Part shown: in pieces, positions 18,015-29,948 of the stretch
Layout: each line of letters begins with the position of its first letter
Numbering within the stretch: the first letter of the stretch is position 1
Assembly (NCBI RefSeq): GCF_035918015.1
Contig: NZ_CP109132.1
Location: 2,852,001 to 2,916,000 of the forward strand
Direction of reading: 5' to 3'
DNA length: 64,000 bases
DNA from: Streptomyces sp. NBC_01754
GTDB lineage: Bacteria > Actinomycetota > Actinomycetes > Streptomycetales > Streptomycetaceae
The notes under the pieces: model-generated
Database searches by the model: none
What the model was told of the DNA's origin: nothing
The model's input: only the letters and a program-made list of their open reading frames with translations
Position numbers and translations under genes: made by a program

Positions 18015-19343
18015 TCACACCGCGGTCCCGCCCCCCGGCAGCACCGCGGAAACCCGGAATCCGCCCGCGTCGGTCGGCCCCGACACGAACACACCCCCCA
18101 GGGCCAGCACCCGCTCCCGCATCCCCACCAGCCCGTTGCCCCCGCTCGGCAGACCCGCGTCCGCGGTGGCACCGTCCGTCGGGCCGTTCTCCACCTGCAT
18201 CGCCACCTCGGCCCCCCGGTGCGCCAGCCGGACCCACGTCTTCGCACCCGCCGCGTGCTTGTGCGCGTTCGTCAGGGCCTCCTGCACCACCCGGTACGCC
18301 GTCTGCTCCACCTCCGGCGCGTACGCGCGCAGCTCACCGTCCACCGACAGCTCCACCGCCATCCCCGCGTCCCGGGACTGCGCCACCAGGGCCTCCACCT
18401 CGTGCAGCCGGGGCCCCTCCTCCACCACCTCGACGACGGCCTCGGCCGCCGACCGCGCCACCGAAGCCAACGGCAGCCGGCCACCCGACGGCGGAGCCAC
18501 GAGCGTGTCCCCGCTCCGCAGGACGCCCAGCATCTCCCGCAGCTCCGTCAGCGCCTGCCTGCCCATGTCACCGACCAGCGCCGCGTTCCGCACCGCCTTC
18601 GCCGGGTCCTTCGGCGCCACCGCCTGCAACGCCGCCGCGTGCACCACCATCAGGCTCACCCGGTGCGCCACCACGTCGTGCATCTCCCGGGCGATCCGCG
18701 TCCGCTCCTCCGTACGCGCCCACTCCGCCCGCTCCTCGGCGCGGTCCGCCAGCAGCGACAACTCGCGCTCCAGCGAGTCCGCCCGCTCCCGCAGGCTCTC
18801 CATCAGCCGCCGCCTCGCCCCGGTGTAGAGCCCGAACAGCACCGCCGGAGCCGTCAGCCCCAGCGCCATGAACAGCGACACCAGCGGGATGTACCAGCCA
18901 CCGGGGCCGAAATCCATGTCCGCGTGCGCACTGACGCTCTGCCGCAGGCGCACGTATCCCACGATGAACGAGCCGACGAACGTCATCCCCGCCAGCACGA
19001 CGGTGATCCTGCGCGGCACGTCCGAGGCGGCCAGCGTGTACAGGCCGACGAGCCCCATCATGAAGCCCATCTCGGCCGGGGTCGTGGCGATCGACACCAG
19101 GACCACCGCGATCGGCCACCGGCGGCGCACCACCAGCACCGACCCCGCCAGCAGCCCGAAGAGCACCCCCAGCGGCACCGGCAGCCCGGTGTCCTCGGCG
19201 AACCCCACCCCCTCCAGCGCACACTCCAGGGCCGAAACCACCGCCAGCCCCACGTCCAGGGCGACACCACGCCGCCGCTCCCACCACCAGTAGCCGCGGG
19301 TGGTCGCGCCCGCCGCTTCCTGGTCTGCCCCCGTTGCGGTCAT
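18015..19343 (-). CDS. Orphan NarL-type sensor histidine kinase
   Basis: 442-residue membrane kinase. Five or six TM segments in residues 25-185 are followed by a coiled linker. The HisKA_3 dimerisation helix carries the phosphorylated His in REMHDVVAHRVSLMV (about residue 236), and the HATPase domain shows VVQEALTNAHKHA (N-box) and GNGLVGMRERV (G-box). Kinases of this group normally phosphorylate a LuxR-type response regulator encoded next door. None is adjacent, so the partner must be elsewhere, possibly one of the two LuxR-type regulators 10-15 kb to the right. The ATG at 19343 is the start closest to the first TM; the ribosome-binding site is weak. Confidence 0.88.
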   Translation of the reverse strand: MTATGADQEAAGATTRGYWWWERRRGVALDVGLAVVSALECALEGVGFAEDTGLPVPLGVLFGLLAGSVLVVRRRWPIAVVLVSIATTPAEMGFMMGLVGLYTLAASDVPRRITVVLAGMTFVGSFIVGYVRLRQSVSAHADMDFGPGGWYIPLVSLFMALGLTAPAVLFGLYTGARRRLMESLRERADSLERELSLLADRAEERAEWARTEERTRIAREMHDVVAHRVSLMVVHAAALQAVAPKDPAKAVRNAALVGDMGRQALTELREMLGVLRSGDTLVAPPSGGRLPLASVARSAAEAVVEVVEEGPRLHEVEALVAQSRDAGMAVELSVDGELRAYAPEVEQTAYRVVQEALTNAHKHAAGAKTWVRLAHRGAEVAMQVENGPTDGATADAGLPSGGNGLVGMRERVLALGGVFVSGPTDAGGFRVSAVLPGGGTAV

Positions 19344-19683
19344 GGCATCCAGCGTACGGGCGGCCGCATCCGATTTACGGGGGACTCCGCAAGCACACGA
19401 GGTCACGCGCCGTGCCGCGATGGTGCGTAGATCGCACGATCCGGTGGACTGCGCGCCCCCGCACACCGGACGTCCGCGTTCCGGCGGAGGACGCGTCCTC
19501 ACTGAAGAGGCATCAGCCCACGGGAGCAGTCGGCAGGAACGTCGGCGAGGGCCACCGAGGTTGTCCCGTGATCCACGTACCGCGGAGTCCCGAGCCGTAC
19601 CGTCGCGTCGAGGGCCGGTGGTACGGCATAGTAGGTGCTGCACTTCTGCCCGAGACGCGATTTCGGGCATAGTGCGCATACGA
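19344..19683. other. Intergenic region upstream of tRNA-Gln
   Basis: 340 bp carrying the promoter regions of the sensor kinase (leftward) and of the tRNA (rightward). I see no gene in it. Confidence 0.4.
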
Positions 19684-19754
19684 TCCCGGGTCGTCTAATG
19701 GCAGGACAAATGGTTTTGGTCCATTGAATGAGGGTTCGATTCCTTCCCCGGGAG
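19684..19754 (+). tRNA. tRNA-Gln (anticodon TTG)
   Basis: A 71-nt cloverleaf folds cleanly. The acceptor TCCCGGG pairs with CCCGGGA (19747-19753), the D stem is GTC/GAC, and the anticodon stem AATGG/CCATT has a TTTTGGT loop that reads TTG. The T stem GAGGG/CCTTC has the loop TTCGATT. The discriminator base is G, as expected for Gln, and CCA is not encoded. No mobile element is attached to it. Confidence 0.95.
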
Positions 19755-19763
19755 CCCCCAGCA

Positions 19764-19796
19764 CGCGGGCCCCGACCCAACCGGTCGGGGCCCGCG
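19764..19796 (+). terminator. Terminator of the tRNA-Gln transcript
   Basis: A 14-bp perfect stem (19764-19777 with 19783-19796) and a 5-nt loop start ten bases after the tRNA. Confidence 0.8.
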
Positions 19797-19864
19797 CTCG
19801 TTTCGGGCCGAAACACCCCCGGTATCCTGCGGATGTCCGTCACCCGAAGCCGAAGGGCACATCC

Positions 19865-21313
19865 GTGAGCACCACAAGCCCGGCAGCCGTCGTCGTCCTC
19901 GCAGCGGGTGAGGGCACCCGCATGAAGTCGAAGACTCCCAAGGTCCTGCACGAGATCTCCGGGCGCTCGCTCGTCGGTCATGTCGTCGCCGCCGCGCGCG
20001 AACTCGGACCGGAGCACCTCGTCGTGGTCGTGGGCCACGCGAGCGAGCAGGTCAGCGCGCATCTGTCCGCCGGGGAGGCCCCCGTACGCACCGCCTACCA
20101 GGCCGAGCGCAAAGGCACCGGCAACGCCGTCCGGATGGGGCTCGACGAGCTGGGAGGGACCGTCGAGGGCACCGTGATCGTCCTCTGCGGCGACACCCCG
20201 CTGCTCTCCGGCGAGACCCTCCTGGCCCTCGCCTCCACCCACGCCGCCGACGGGAACGCCGTCACCGTGCTGACCGCCGAGGTCCCGGACTCCACCGGCT
20301 ACGGCCGGATCGTCCGCGACGCGGCGACCGGCGCGGTCACCGAGATCGTCGAGCACAAGGACGCCACCGCCGCACAGCGCGCGATCCGGGAGATCAACTC
20401 CGGGGTCTTCGCGTTCGACGGCCGGCTGCTGGGCGAGGCGCTCGGCAAGGTGCGTACGGACAACAGCCAGGGCGAGGAGTACCTCACCGACGTGCTGTCG
20501 ATCCTGCGTGCGGACGGTCACCGGGTCGGCGCCTCGGTCTCGGGCGACCACCGGGAGATCCTGGGCATCAACAACCGGCTCCAGCTCGCGGAGGCCCGAC
20601 GGCTGCTCAACGAGCGGCTGCTGGAGCGCGCGATGCTGGCCGGGGTCACGGTCGTGGACCCGGCGTCCACACTGATCGACGCGACGGTGACGTACGAGTC
20701 CGATGTGACCGTGCACCCCGGCACGCAGCTGCTGGGCACGACACACCTGGCCGAGGACGCCGAGGTCGGCCCGAACTCGCGGATCAAGGACACCGTGGTC
20801 GGAGCCGGCGCGCGGCTGGACAACACGGTGGCGGACGGGGCGGAGATCGGCCCGGGGGCGACGGCCGGCCCGTACGCCTACCTGCGCCCGGGGACGCGAC
20901 TGGGCGCGAAGGCCAAGGCCGGGACGTACGTGGAGCTGAAGAACGCCGCGATCGGCGAGGGCACCAAGGTCCCGCACCTGAGCTACGTCGGCGACGCGAC
21001 CATCGGCGACCACACCAACATCGGCGCCGCGAGCGTCTTCGTGAACTACGACGGCGTGGCCAAGCACCACACGACGATCGGATCCCACTGCCGGACCGGG
21101 GCGGACAATATGTTTGTGGCACCCGTCACGGTCGGGGACGGCGTCTACACCGCCGCCGGCTCGGTCATCACCAAGGACGTGCCGGCCGGTTCACTGGCCG
21201 TCGCCCGGGGCCAGCAGCGGAATATCGAGGGCTGGGTGACCCGGAAGCGTCCCGGCAGCGCCGCGGCGCAGGCGGCTCAGACGGCCGGTCAGGAGTCCGA
21301 CGGCGAAAGCTGA
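19865..21313 (+). CDS. glmU: Bifunctional GlmU: GlcN-1-P acetyltransferase / GlcNAc-1-P uridyltransferase
   Basis: 482-residue enzyme that makes UDP-GlcNAc, the precursor of peptidoglycan and of cell-surface glycans. The N-terminal pyrophosphorylase has the LAAGEGTRMKS loop (about residues 14-24) and the QAERKGTGNA segment. From about residue 250 the left-handed beta-helix of hexapeptide repeats runs to the acetyl-CoA site (NYDGVAKHHTTIG, about 396-408). The GTG at 19865 follows GAAGGG and gives the family length. It heads the run glmU-prs-rplY-pth, all in one direction. Confidence 0.96.
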   Translation: MSTTSPAAVVVLAAGEGTRMKSKTPKVLHEISGRSLVGHVVAAARELGPEHLVVVVGHASEQVSAHLSAGEAPVRTAYQAERKGTGNAVRMGLDELGGTVEGTVIVLCGDTPLLSGETLLALASTHAADGNAVTVLTAEVPDSTGYGRIVRDAATGAVTEIVEHKDATAAQRAIREINSGVFAFDGRLLGEALGKVRTDNSQGEEYLTDVLSILRADGHRVGASVSGDHREILGINNRLQLAEARRLLNERLLERAMLAGVTVVDPASTLIDATVTYESDVTVHPGTQLLGTTHLAEDAEVGPNSRIKDTVVGAGARLDNTVADGAEIGPGATAGPYAYLRPGTRLGAKAKAGTYVELKNAAIGEGTKVPHLSYVGDATIGDHTNIGAASVFVNYDGVAKHHTTIGSHCRTGADNMFVAPVTVGDGVYTAAGSVITKDVPAGSLAVARGQQRNIEGWVTRKRPGSAAAQAAQTAGQESDGES

Positions 21314-21432
21314 CCGGAAACAGGTGCGCCGCAGGCGGCGTACCGTGATAGCTGCTCACCCATTTCGGCTGGCTCGTCGCACATCGGGACACATGCGCGC
21401 GGTGCCAGATACACGTCTGAGGAGACTGTGCT

Positions 21433-22413
21433 GTGACCGGGATCAAGACGACCGGCGAGAAGAAACTGATGTTCTTCTCCGGCCGCGCCCACCCCGAGCT
21501 CGCCGAGGAGGTCGCGCACCAGCTGGGTGTGGGCCTCGTGCCGACCAAGGCCTTCGATTTCGCCAACGGTGAGATCTACGTGCGGTTCCAGGAGTCCGCA
21601 CGTGGCGCCGACTGCTTCCTGATCCAGAGCCACACGGCTCCGATCAACAAGTGGATCATGGAACAGCTGATCATGCTGGACGCGCTGAAGCGCGCGTCCG
21701 CCCGGTCGATCACGGTGATCGTGCCGTTCTACGGCTACGCCCGCCAGGACAAGAAGCACCGCGGCCGCGAGCCGATCTCCGCGCGGATGATCGCGGACCT
21801 GATGAAGACGGCGGGCGCGGACCGCATCCTCACGGTGGACCTGCACACGGACCAGATCCAGGGCTTCTTCGACGGTCCCGTGGACCACCTGTTCGCGCTG
21901 CCGATCCTCGCGGACTACGTGGGCGCGAAGGTCGACCGGTCGAAGCTGACGGTCGTCTCGCCGGACGCGGGCCGGGTGCGGGTCGCCGACCGCTGGTGCG
22001 ACCGGCTGCACGCCCCGCTGGCGATCGTGCACAAGCGCCGTGACAAGGACGTGCCGAACAAGGTCAGCGTCCACGAGGTCGTGGGCAACGTCGACGGCCG
22101 GGTGTGCGTGCTGGTCGACGACATGATCGACACGGGTGGCACGATCTGCGCGGCCGCGGACGCCCTGTTCGCGCACGGCGCCGAGGACGTCATAGTGACG
22201 GCGACGCACGGGGTGCTGTCGGGCCCCGCGGCGGACCGTCTCAAGAACTCGAAGGTCAGCGAGTTCGTGTTCACGGACACGCTGCCGACACCGGGCGAGC
22301 TGGAGCTCGACAAGATCACGGTGCTCTCGATCGCGCCGACGATCGCGCGGGCGGTGCGTGAGGTGTTCGAGGACGGTTCGGTGACGAGCCTCTTCGAGGA
22401 GCAGGAGGGCTGA
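21433..22413 (+). CDS. prs: Ribose-phosphate diphosphokinase (PRPP synthetase)
   Basis: 326-residue cytosolic enzyme making 5-phosphoribosyl-1-diphosphate from ribose-5-phosphate and ATP for nucleotide, His and Trp synthesis. The ATP-binding segment RQDKKHRGREPISARM (about residues 103-118) and the PRPP-binding loop LVDDMIDTGGTI (about 227-238) are intact. The GTG start at 21433 follows GGAGA. The 119-bp gap after glmU could hold a secondary promoter, but I see no clear one. Confidence 0.96.
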   Translation: MTGIKTTGEKKLMFFSGRAHPELAEEVAHQLGVGLVPTKAFDFANGEIYVRFQESARGADCFLIQSHTAPINKWIMEQLIMLDALKRASARSITVIVPFYGYARQDKKHRGREPISARMIADLMKTAGADRILTVDLHTDQIQGFFDGPVDHLFALPILADYVGAKVDRSKLTVVSPDAGRVRVADRWCDRLHAPLAIVHKRRDKDVPNKVSVHEVVGNVDGRVCVLVDDMIDTGGTICAAADALFAHGAEDVIVTATHGVLSGPAADRLKNSKVSEFVFTDTLPTPGELELDKITVLSIAPTIARAVREVFEDGSVTSLFEEQEG

Positions 22414-22433
22414 TCACCCTGAGTTGATCCACT

Positions 22434-22602
22434 TTGGGATGCGGCCTCCCCTCCGGGTAGACTCAAGGAGTTGCTCGGCGAGGGAGGCCGTTCTCATGGG
22501 AGACCGTGAGGGCCGGCTGTCCGTTATCGACGCGCTCTTCGTAGCAGGCCTGTCGTGGGCCGGGTGACCGTCAGATTTTCGTCACCTCACGAGGAGTGCA
22601 TC
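22434..22602 (+). promoter_or_regulatory. Promoter-like sequence and structured leader of rplY
   Basis: TTGGGA (22434-22439) and TAGACT (22458-22463) with an 18-bp spacer suggest a promoter. The ~130-nt stretch that follows contains several complementary GC-rich segments and may be a structured 5' leader controlling the ribosomal protein. I could not match it to a named leader family. Confidence 0.4.
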
Positions 22603-23184
22603 ATGGCCGAGATCAAGCTCGCCACCGAGGTCCGTACCGAGTTCGGCAAGGGTGCCGCCCGCCGTATCCGCCGTGCCAACCAGGTCCCCGGTGTGGTCTA
22701 CGGCCACGGCGCCGACCCCGTCCACGTCACGCTGCCGGGCCACGCCCTGCTGCTGGCGCTGCGTACCCCGAACGTCCTGATCGGTCTTCAGGTCGACGGC
22801 AAGGACGCGCTGGTCATCCCGAAGGCCGTGCAGCGCGACCCGCTCCGGGGCGACATCGAGCACGTGGACCTGCTCACCGTGAAGCGCGGCGAGAAGGTCG
22901 ACGTCGAGGTCGCCGTCGAGGTCGAGGGCGACCTGGCCCCGGGTGCGAACCTGCTCGAGTACGTGATGAACACGCTGCGCATCCAGGCCGAGGCGACCAA
23001 CATCCCCGAGTCCGTGACGGTTTCCGTCCAGGGCATGGAGGCCGGCCGGTCGATCTTCGCCAAGGACATCCCGCTGCCCACCGGCGCGGTGCTGGTCGAC
23101 GACCCGGAGGCGGTCGTGCTGTCGGTCGTCACCGCGCAGGCCGAGCCGGCGAGCGACGAGGCCGCCGAGGGCGAAGAGGCCTGA
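22603..23184 (+). CDS. rplY: 50S ribosomal protein L25, CTC/TL5 type
   Basis: 193-residue 5S rRNA-binding protein with an N-terminal L25 beta-barrel (about residues 1-92) and the C-terminal TL5/CTC domain ([15 protein letters not shown], then the ESVTVSV strand). It ends in an acidic tail (DEAAEGEEA). The ATG at 22603 is set by a GAGGAG box eight bases upstream. Next to prs and pth this is a conserved actinobacterial arrangement. Confidence 0.95.
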   Translation: MAEIKLATEVRTEFGKGAARRIRRANQVPGVVYGHGADPVHVTLPGHALLLALRTPNVLIGLQVDGKDALVIPKAVQRDPLRGDIEHVDLLTVKRGEKVDVEVAVEVEGDLAPGANLLEYVMNTLRIQAEATNIPESVTVSVQGMEAGRSIFAKDIPLPTGAVLVDDPEAVVLSVVTAQAEPASDEAAEGEEA

Positions 23185-23206
23185 GCCTCCCCGCACCTGC
23201 TTCACT

Positions 23207-23248
23207 GACGGGGTGGCGTTTCCCTCACGGGGGATGCGCCGCCCCGTC
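23207..23248 (+). terminator. Hairpin between rplY and pth
   Basis: A 12-bp stem (23207-23218 with 23237-23248, one G-T pair) is followed by TCTTT. It would terminate or attenuate transcription between rplY and pth. Confidence 0.65.
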
Positions 23249-23318
23249 TTTCGCTGTCCGTACCGCCCGTACCGCCGTCCGTACCGCCCGTTCCCACCCG
23301 CGAGGAGACCGAACCCTG

Positions 23319-23912
23319 ATGTCCGACGCCACCGACCCCTGGCTGATCGTGGGCCTCGGCAACCCCGGCCCCGAGTACGCGGCGAACCGGCACAACGTCG
23401 GGTTCATGGTCGCCGACCTGCTGGCCACGCGGATCGGCGGGAAGTTCAAGCGGGCGCAGAAGGCCCAGGCCCAGGTGGTGGAGGGGCGGATGGGTCCGCC
23501 GGGGCCGCTGAGCCGCCGGGTGGTGCTGATGAAGCCGATGTCCTACATGAACCTGTCGGGCGGGCCGGTGACGGCGCTGCGGGACTTCTACAAGGTGCCG
23601 ACGGACCATGTGGTGGCGGTGCACGACGAGTTGGACATCGACTACGGGACACTGCGGCTGAAGCTGGGCGGCGGCGACAACGGGCACAACGGGCTGAAGT
23701 CGATGACGAAGGCGATGGGCCCGGACTACCACCGGGTGCGGTTCGGGATCGGCCGGCCGCCGGGGCGGATGCAGGTCGCGGACTTCGTGCTGAAGGATTT
23801 CTCGTCCACCGAGCGCAAGGAGCTGGCGTATCTGGTGGACCGGGCGGCGGACGCGGTGGAGGCGTTGGTGGCCCAGGGGCTGGAGCGGGCGCAGTCGGCG
23901 TACAACTCCTGA
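23319..23912 (+). CDS. pth: Peptidyl-tRNA hydrolase
   Basis: 197-residue esterase that releases peptides from dropped-off peptidyl-tRNA. It shows the family N-terminus [20 protein letters not shown] with the catalytic His, then [19 protein letters not shown] (catalytic Asp) and [12 protein letters not shown]. The ATG at 23319 follows GAGGAGACC. Length is normal. Confidence 0.96.
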   Translation: MSDATDPWLIVGLGNPGPEYAANRHNVGFMVADLLATRIGGKFKRAQKAQAQVVEGRMGPPGPLSRRVVLMKPMSYMNLSGGPVTALRDFYKVPTDHVVAVHDELDIDYGTLRLKLGGGDNGHNGLKSMTKAMGPDYHRVRFGIGRPPGRMQVADFVLKDFSSTERKELAYLVDRAADAVEALVAQGLERAQSAYNS

Positions 23913-23987
23913 CATTCCCGCTGCTTCCCGGGTGATTTCCGGCCACGAGTTGACCGGGGGTCCGGCTGTGTCCAAAGATCTGCCCCC

Positions 23988-24458
23988 ATGAAGCGGAGCA
24001 CGTCCCACCGGCTGGTGGACCATGGCCGTGTGTTCGCGGCCGGCTGTGTCGTCCTGTTGCTGCTCGTCGCGGGGGTGTGGGCGTCGTGGGACACCGCGCA
24101 TCACGTGGTGCTGGCCAAGGGCCGTGAGCACGGGACGATGTCGGTGACGGGGTGCGGCGAGGACATGTGCACGGGGTCCTTCTCGCCGGAGGCCGGGGCG
24201 CAGCGGCGCGCCGGGGTGGCGATCGAGCGGTCGGTGGCGGTGCGCAAGGGCGACCGCTTCCCGGTGGTGGTGAAACCGGGGACCGGGGAGGTCGTACGGA
24301 CCGGGGTGCCGGGGTTTCTGCACGCGTGGGTGCCGTTGGGCGGTGCGCTGGTGCTGTCCGCGCTGCTGATCGCCGGTGGTCTGCGGATGTCGCGGACCGC
24401 CTGGGCCACGGGTTCGGCGGGTGCGGTTCTGCTGGCGGCGACGTTCTTCGCGCTGTGA
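23988..24458 (+). CDS. Small membrane protein of unknown function
   Basis: 156-residue protein. One N-terminal TM (about residues 17-36) is followed by an extracytoplasmic loop with two Cys (CGEDMC, about 56-61), then two closely spaced TMs (about 113-133 and 138-156). The topology resembles DUF3592-type proteins, but I could not confirm a family. It converges on ppc, with an inverted repeat (CCGCACC at 24464-24470 with 24484-24490) between the two stops. Confidence 0.7.
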   Translation: MKRSTSHRLVDHGRVFAAGCVVLLLLVAGVWASWDTAHHVVLAKGREHGTMSVTGCGEDMCTGSFSPEAGAQRRAGVAIERSVAVRKGDRFPVVVKPGTGEVVRTGVPGFLHAWVPLGGALVLSALLIAGGLRMSRTAWATGSAGAVLLAATFFAL

Positions 24459-24491
24459 CAGAACCGCACCCGCGGGTGTTCCCGGTGCGGG

Positions 24492-27221
<2,730 letters not shown>

Positions 27222-27515
27222 AGTGTGCGGCTCCTTGCGGTGGTGGGAAGAGGTGCGTCGCCCGCGCCTTGCTGAAGGTGGCGGCGGAAGACGGGTGAGC
27301 ACCTCTGTCACAGGGTTCCGGGGTCGTCGCGGTACTCACGCCACCCCGGGTGAACGCAGAGTGCGGACCGCGCTGTCCGACCGTCCCAGGATAGGCGTCC
27401 GGGGTGTGGACGTGCCCGCAGCCCTGCGGAGTGGTTCCTCCCGGGGAGGGCGCGGGTGGCACTCGGGTGGTCGTGGCGCCGGTCTCGTGTCCCGGAGGGT
27501 TTCGGCTGCCATACT

Positions 27516-27542
27516 TACGTTGCCGTAGGTTACGGAAGCGTA
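27516..27542. promoter_or_regulatory. Palindromic operator upstream of the desaturase/TetR operon
   Basis: A 27-bp imperfect palindrome has half sites TACGTTGCCGTA and TACGGAAGCGTA. It lies 47 bp before the desaturase start. Its position and symmetry fit binding by the TetR protein encoded by the second gene of the operon. Confidence 0.6.
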
Positions 27543-27588
27543 GCCCGGTCATACCGTCGTATTTCCTCACCTTCCGGGGGACTCCCCT

Positions 27589-28572
27589 ATGACCACCAGC
27601 CCCGATGTACTCGACGAGGGCCCGCCGCCCGCCGGCCCGGATTCCACCCCCTCCGCCACGCTCGGCGGGGACAACAAGCGTTCGATCGAGCAGATCGCGC
27701 TGCTGCTGTTCATCGTGGTGCCCTTCGCCGCCCTGGTCGCGGCGGTGCCGCTGGCCTGGGGGCGCGGCATCAGCTGGCTGGACGTGGCCCTGCTGGTCGT
27801 CATGTACTACATCGGCTGCCACGGGGTGACGATCGGCTTCCACCGCTACTTCACCCACGGTTCCTTCAAGGCGAACCGGCCGCTGCGCATCGCCCTGGCC
27901 GTGGCGGGTTCCATGGCCGTGGAGGGACCGCTGGTCCGCTGGGTGGCCGACCACCGCAAGCACCACCGCTTCTCCGACGCCGAGGGCGATCCGCATTCGC
28001 CGTGGCGGTTCGGCGAGAGCCTCCCGGCCCTCGTCAAGGGCATGTGGTGGGCGCACATCGGCTGGATGTTCAACGAGGAGCAGACCCCGCAGCAGAAGTA
28101 CGCGCCCGACCTGGTCAAGGACCCCGCGATCCGGGGGATCTCCCGTCACTTCGCGAGCTTCACGGTGCTCTCGCTGGGGATCCCGCCGCTGGTCGGCGGG
28201 CTGGTGACGATGTCGTGGTGGGGCGCGTTCACCGCGTTCTTCTGGGGGTCGCTGGTCCGGGTCGCGCTGCTGCACCACGTGACCTGGTCGATCAACTCCA
28301 TCTGCCACGCGGTCGGCAAGCGGCCGTTCAGGTCCCGTGACCGCTCGGGGAACGTGTGGTGGCTCGCGGTCCTCTCGTGCGGCGAGTCCTGGCACAACCT
28401 GCACCACGCGGACCCGACGTGCGCCCGGCACGGAGTGCTGCGGGGGCAGATCGACTCCAGTGCCCGGCTGATCCGCTGGTTCGAGCAGCTGGGCTGGGCG
28501 CGCGACGTGCGCTGGCCCGATGCCTCGCGTATCGCCTCCCGGCGCAAGCCCGCGGGCGCCGACCGGGCATGA
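27589..28572 (+). CDS. Membrane fatty-acyl-CoA desaturase
   Basis: 327-residue integral membrane di-iron enzyme that introduces a double bond in acyl chains, most likely at delta-9, to adjust membrane fluidity. The three His boxes are clear: HRYFTH (about residues 85-90), HRKHH (about 122-126) and HNLHH (about 265-269). They are separated by TM pairs at about 43-80 and 185-225. The stop overlaps the TetR start (ATGA), so enzyme and regulator are co-expressed. Confidence 0.93.
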   Translation: MTTSPDVLDEGPPPAGPDSTPSATLGGDNKRSIEQIALLLFIVVPFAALVAAVPLAWGRGISWLDVALLVVMYYIGCHGVTIGFHRYFTHGSFKANRPLRIALAVAGSMAVEGPLVRWVADHRKHHRFSDAEGDPHSPWRFGESLPALVKGMWWAHIGWMFNEEQTPQQKYAPDLVKDPAIRGISRHFASFTVLSLGIPPLVGGLVTMSWWGAFTAFFWGSLVRVALLHHVTWSINSICHAVGKRPFRSRDRSGNVWWLAVLSCGESWHNLHHADPTCARHGVLRGQIDSSARLIRWFEQLGWARDVRWPDASRIASRRKPAGADRA

Positions 28573-29255
28573 TTGAGGACGTGGCCACCGACTCGAGCAG
28601 CAGCGGCGATAAGAGCAGGACCTCCCCCACACGTCGGGCCCGGAGGGTCCGGATGACCGGCAAGGAGCGCCGCGAGCAGTTGCTGGACATCGGCCGCACC
28701 CTGTTCGCGGACCGGGGTTTCGAGGGCACGTCGGTCGAGGAGATCGCGGCCCGGGCCGGTGTGTCCAAGCCGGTGGTGTACGAGCACTTCGGCGGCAAGG
28801 AGGGCCTGTACGCCGTCGTGGTCGACCGGGAGATGCGCCAGTTGCTGGACCTGGTGACGGGGGCGCTGACCGCGGGTCATCCGCGGGAACTGCTGGAGCA
28901 GGCGGCGTTCGCGCTGCTGGACTACATCGAGACGTACACGGACGGCTTCCGGATCCTGGTCCGCGACTCCCCCGTCGCCCAGTCCACGGGGACGTTCGCC
29001 TCGCTGATCAGCGACATCGCCACACAGGTGGAGGACATCCTGGGTCTGGAGTTCAAGGCCCGCGGCTTCGATCCGAAGCTGGCGCCGCTGTACGCGCAGG
29101 CGCTGGTCGGGATGGTGGCGCTGACCGGTCAGTGGTGGCTGGACGTCCGCAAGCCGAAGAAGGCGGAGGTCGCGGCCCATCTGGTGAACCTCGCCTGGCA
29201 CGGCCTGGAGAACCTGGAGTCGAAGCCGCGGCTGATCGGCCACCGCAAGAGCTGA
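28569..29255 (+). CDS. TetR-family regulator, probably of the desaturase operon
   Basis: 228-residue repressor-type protein. Its HTH lies at about residues 32-78 (LFADRGFEGTSVEEIAARAG, then SKPVVYEHFGGKEGLY), and a ligand-binding C-terminal domain follows. The ATG at 28569 overlaps the desaturase stop; a GTG at 28581 is an alternative. By analogy with other desaturase-linked TetR proteins it probably senses acyl-CoA, which is inference. Confidence 0.88.
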   Translation: MIEDVATDSSSSGDKSRTSPTRRARRVRMTGKERREQLLDIGRTLFADRGFEGTSVEEIAARAGVSKPVVYEHFGGKEGLYAVVVDREMRQLLDLVTGALTAGHPRELLEQAAFALLDYIETYTDGFRILVRDSPVAQSTGTFASLISDIATQVEDILGLEFKARGFDPKLAPLYAQALVGMVALTGQWWLDVRKPKKAEVAAHLVNLAWHGLENLESKPRLIGHRKS

Positions 29256-29388
29256 CGGCCGGTGGCGGCCGGCCGCTGTGCCGGACCCCTCGCGCACCCG
29301 CCGCCCCGTGGCCGGTGAGGGCGGGGGCGACGCCCCGCACCCGGCCTCACTCCGAAGATCGGTCCGGGGTGGTCACCACCCAGTTGGT

Positions 29389-29398
29389 TTGACATCAA
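29389..29398. promoter_or_regulatory. MarR-type operator / -35 element upstream of marR gene
   Basis: TTGACATCAA is a perfect 10-bp palindrome that includes a consensus -35 TTGACA. A TACACT hexamer ends eight bases before the MarR ATG, so the transcript may be leaderless; no ribosome-binding site is visible. Confidence 0.4.
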
Positions 29399-29450
29399 GA
29401 TACTTTCATTCAAGAGACTTCATGTCGAGGGACCCCCTACACTGATCGGC

Positions 29451-29948
29451 ATGGAGGACGAGGTCGACCGACTGGTCGCTGCATGGCGCCGTGAGCGCCC
29501 CGACCTCGACGTGGAACCACTCGAGGTCCTGAGCCGCGTCTCCCGCCTGGCCCGCCACCTCGACCGGGCCCGCCGGATCGCCTTCGCCGAGCACCACCTG
29601 GAGCCCTGGGAGTTCGACGTACTGACGTCGCTGCGCCGCGCGGGCTCCCCGTACCAGCTCTCCCCCGGCCAGCTCCTCACCCAGACACTGGTCACCTCGG
29701 GCACGATGACCAACCGTATCGACCGGCTGACCAAGAAGAACCTGGTCGAACGGCTGCCCGATCCGAGCGACCGGCGCGGGGTGCTCGTCCGGCTCACCGC
29801 CGAGGGCCGGGACAAGGCCGACCAGTCGCTGGCGGGCCTGCTCGCCCAGGAGCGGGCCATCCTGGTCGAGCTCTCCGGCCGGCAGCGCGCCGAACTGGCC
29901 GGTCTGCTACGCCAGTTGACCGCCCCGTTCGACAACATCCCCGGTTGA
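29451..29948 (+). CDS. MarR-family transcriptional regulator
   Basis: 165-residue winged-helix protein. The DNA-binding region is at about residues 60-105 (LSPGQLLTQTLVTSGTMTNRIDRL), with the wing DPSDRRGVLVRLT just after. Such proteins respond to phenolic ligands or oxidants. Its 3' end overlaps the converging response-regulator gene by 42 bp, so the two mRNAs are complementary at their ends. Target genes are unknown; autoregulation is likely from the palindrome upstream. Confidence 0.9.
   Translation: MEDEVDRLVAAWRRERPDLDVEPLEVLSRVSRLARHLDRARRIAFAEHHLEPWEFDVLTSLRRAGSPYQLSPGQLLTQTLVTSGTMTNRIDRLTKKNLVERLPDPSDRRGVLVRLTAEGRDKADQSLAGLLAQERAILVELSGRQRAELAGLLRQLTAPFDNIPG

Noticed and set aside
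19684..19754. tRNA-Gln as an attachment site
   Set aside because: No partial copy of the tRNA 3' end and no recombinase are found nearby.
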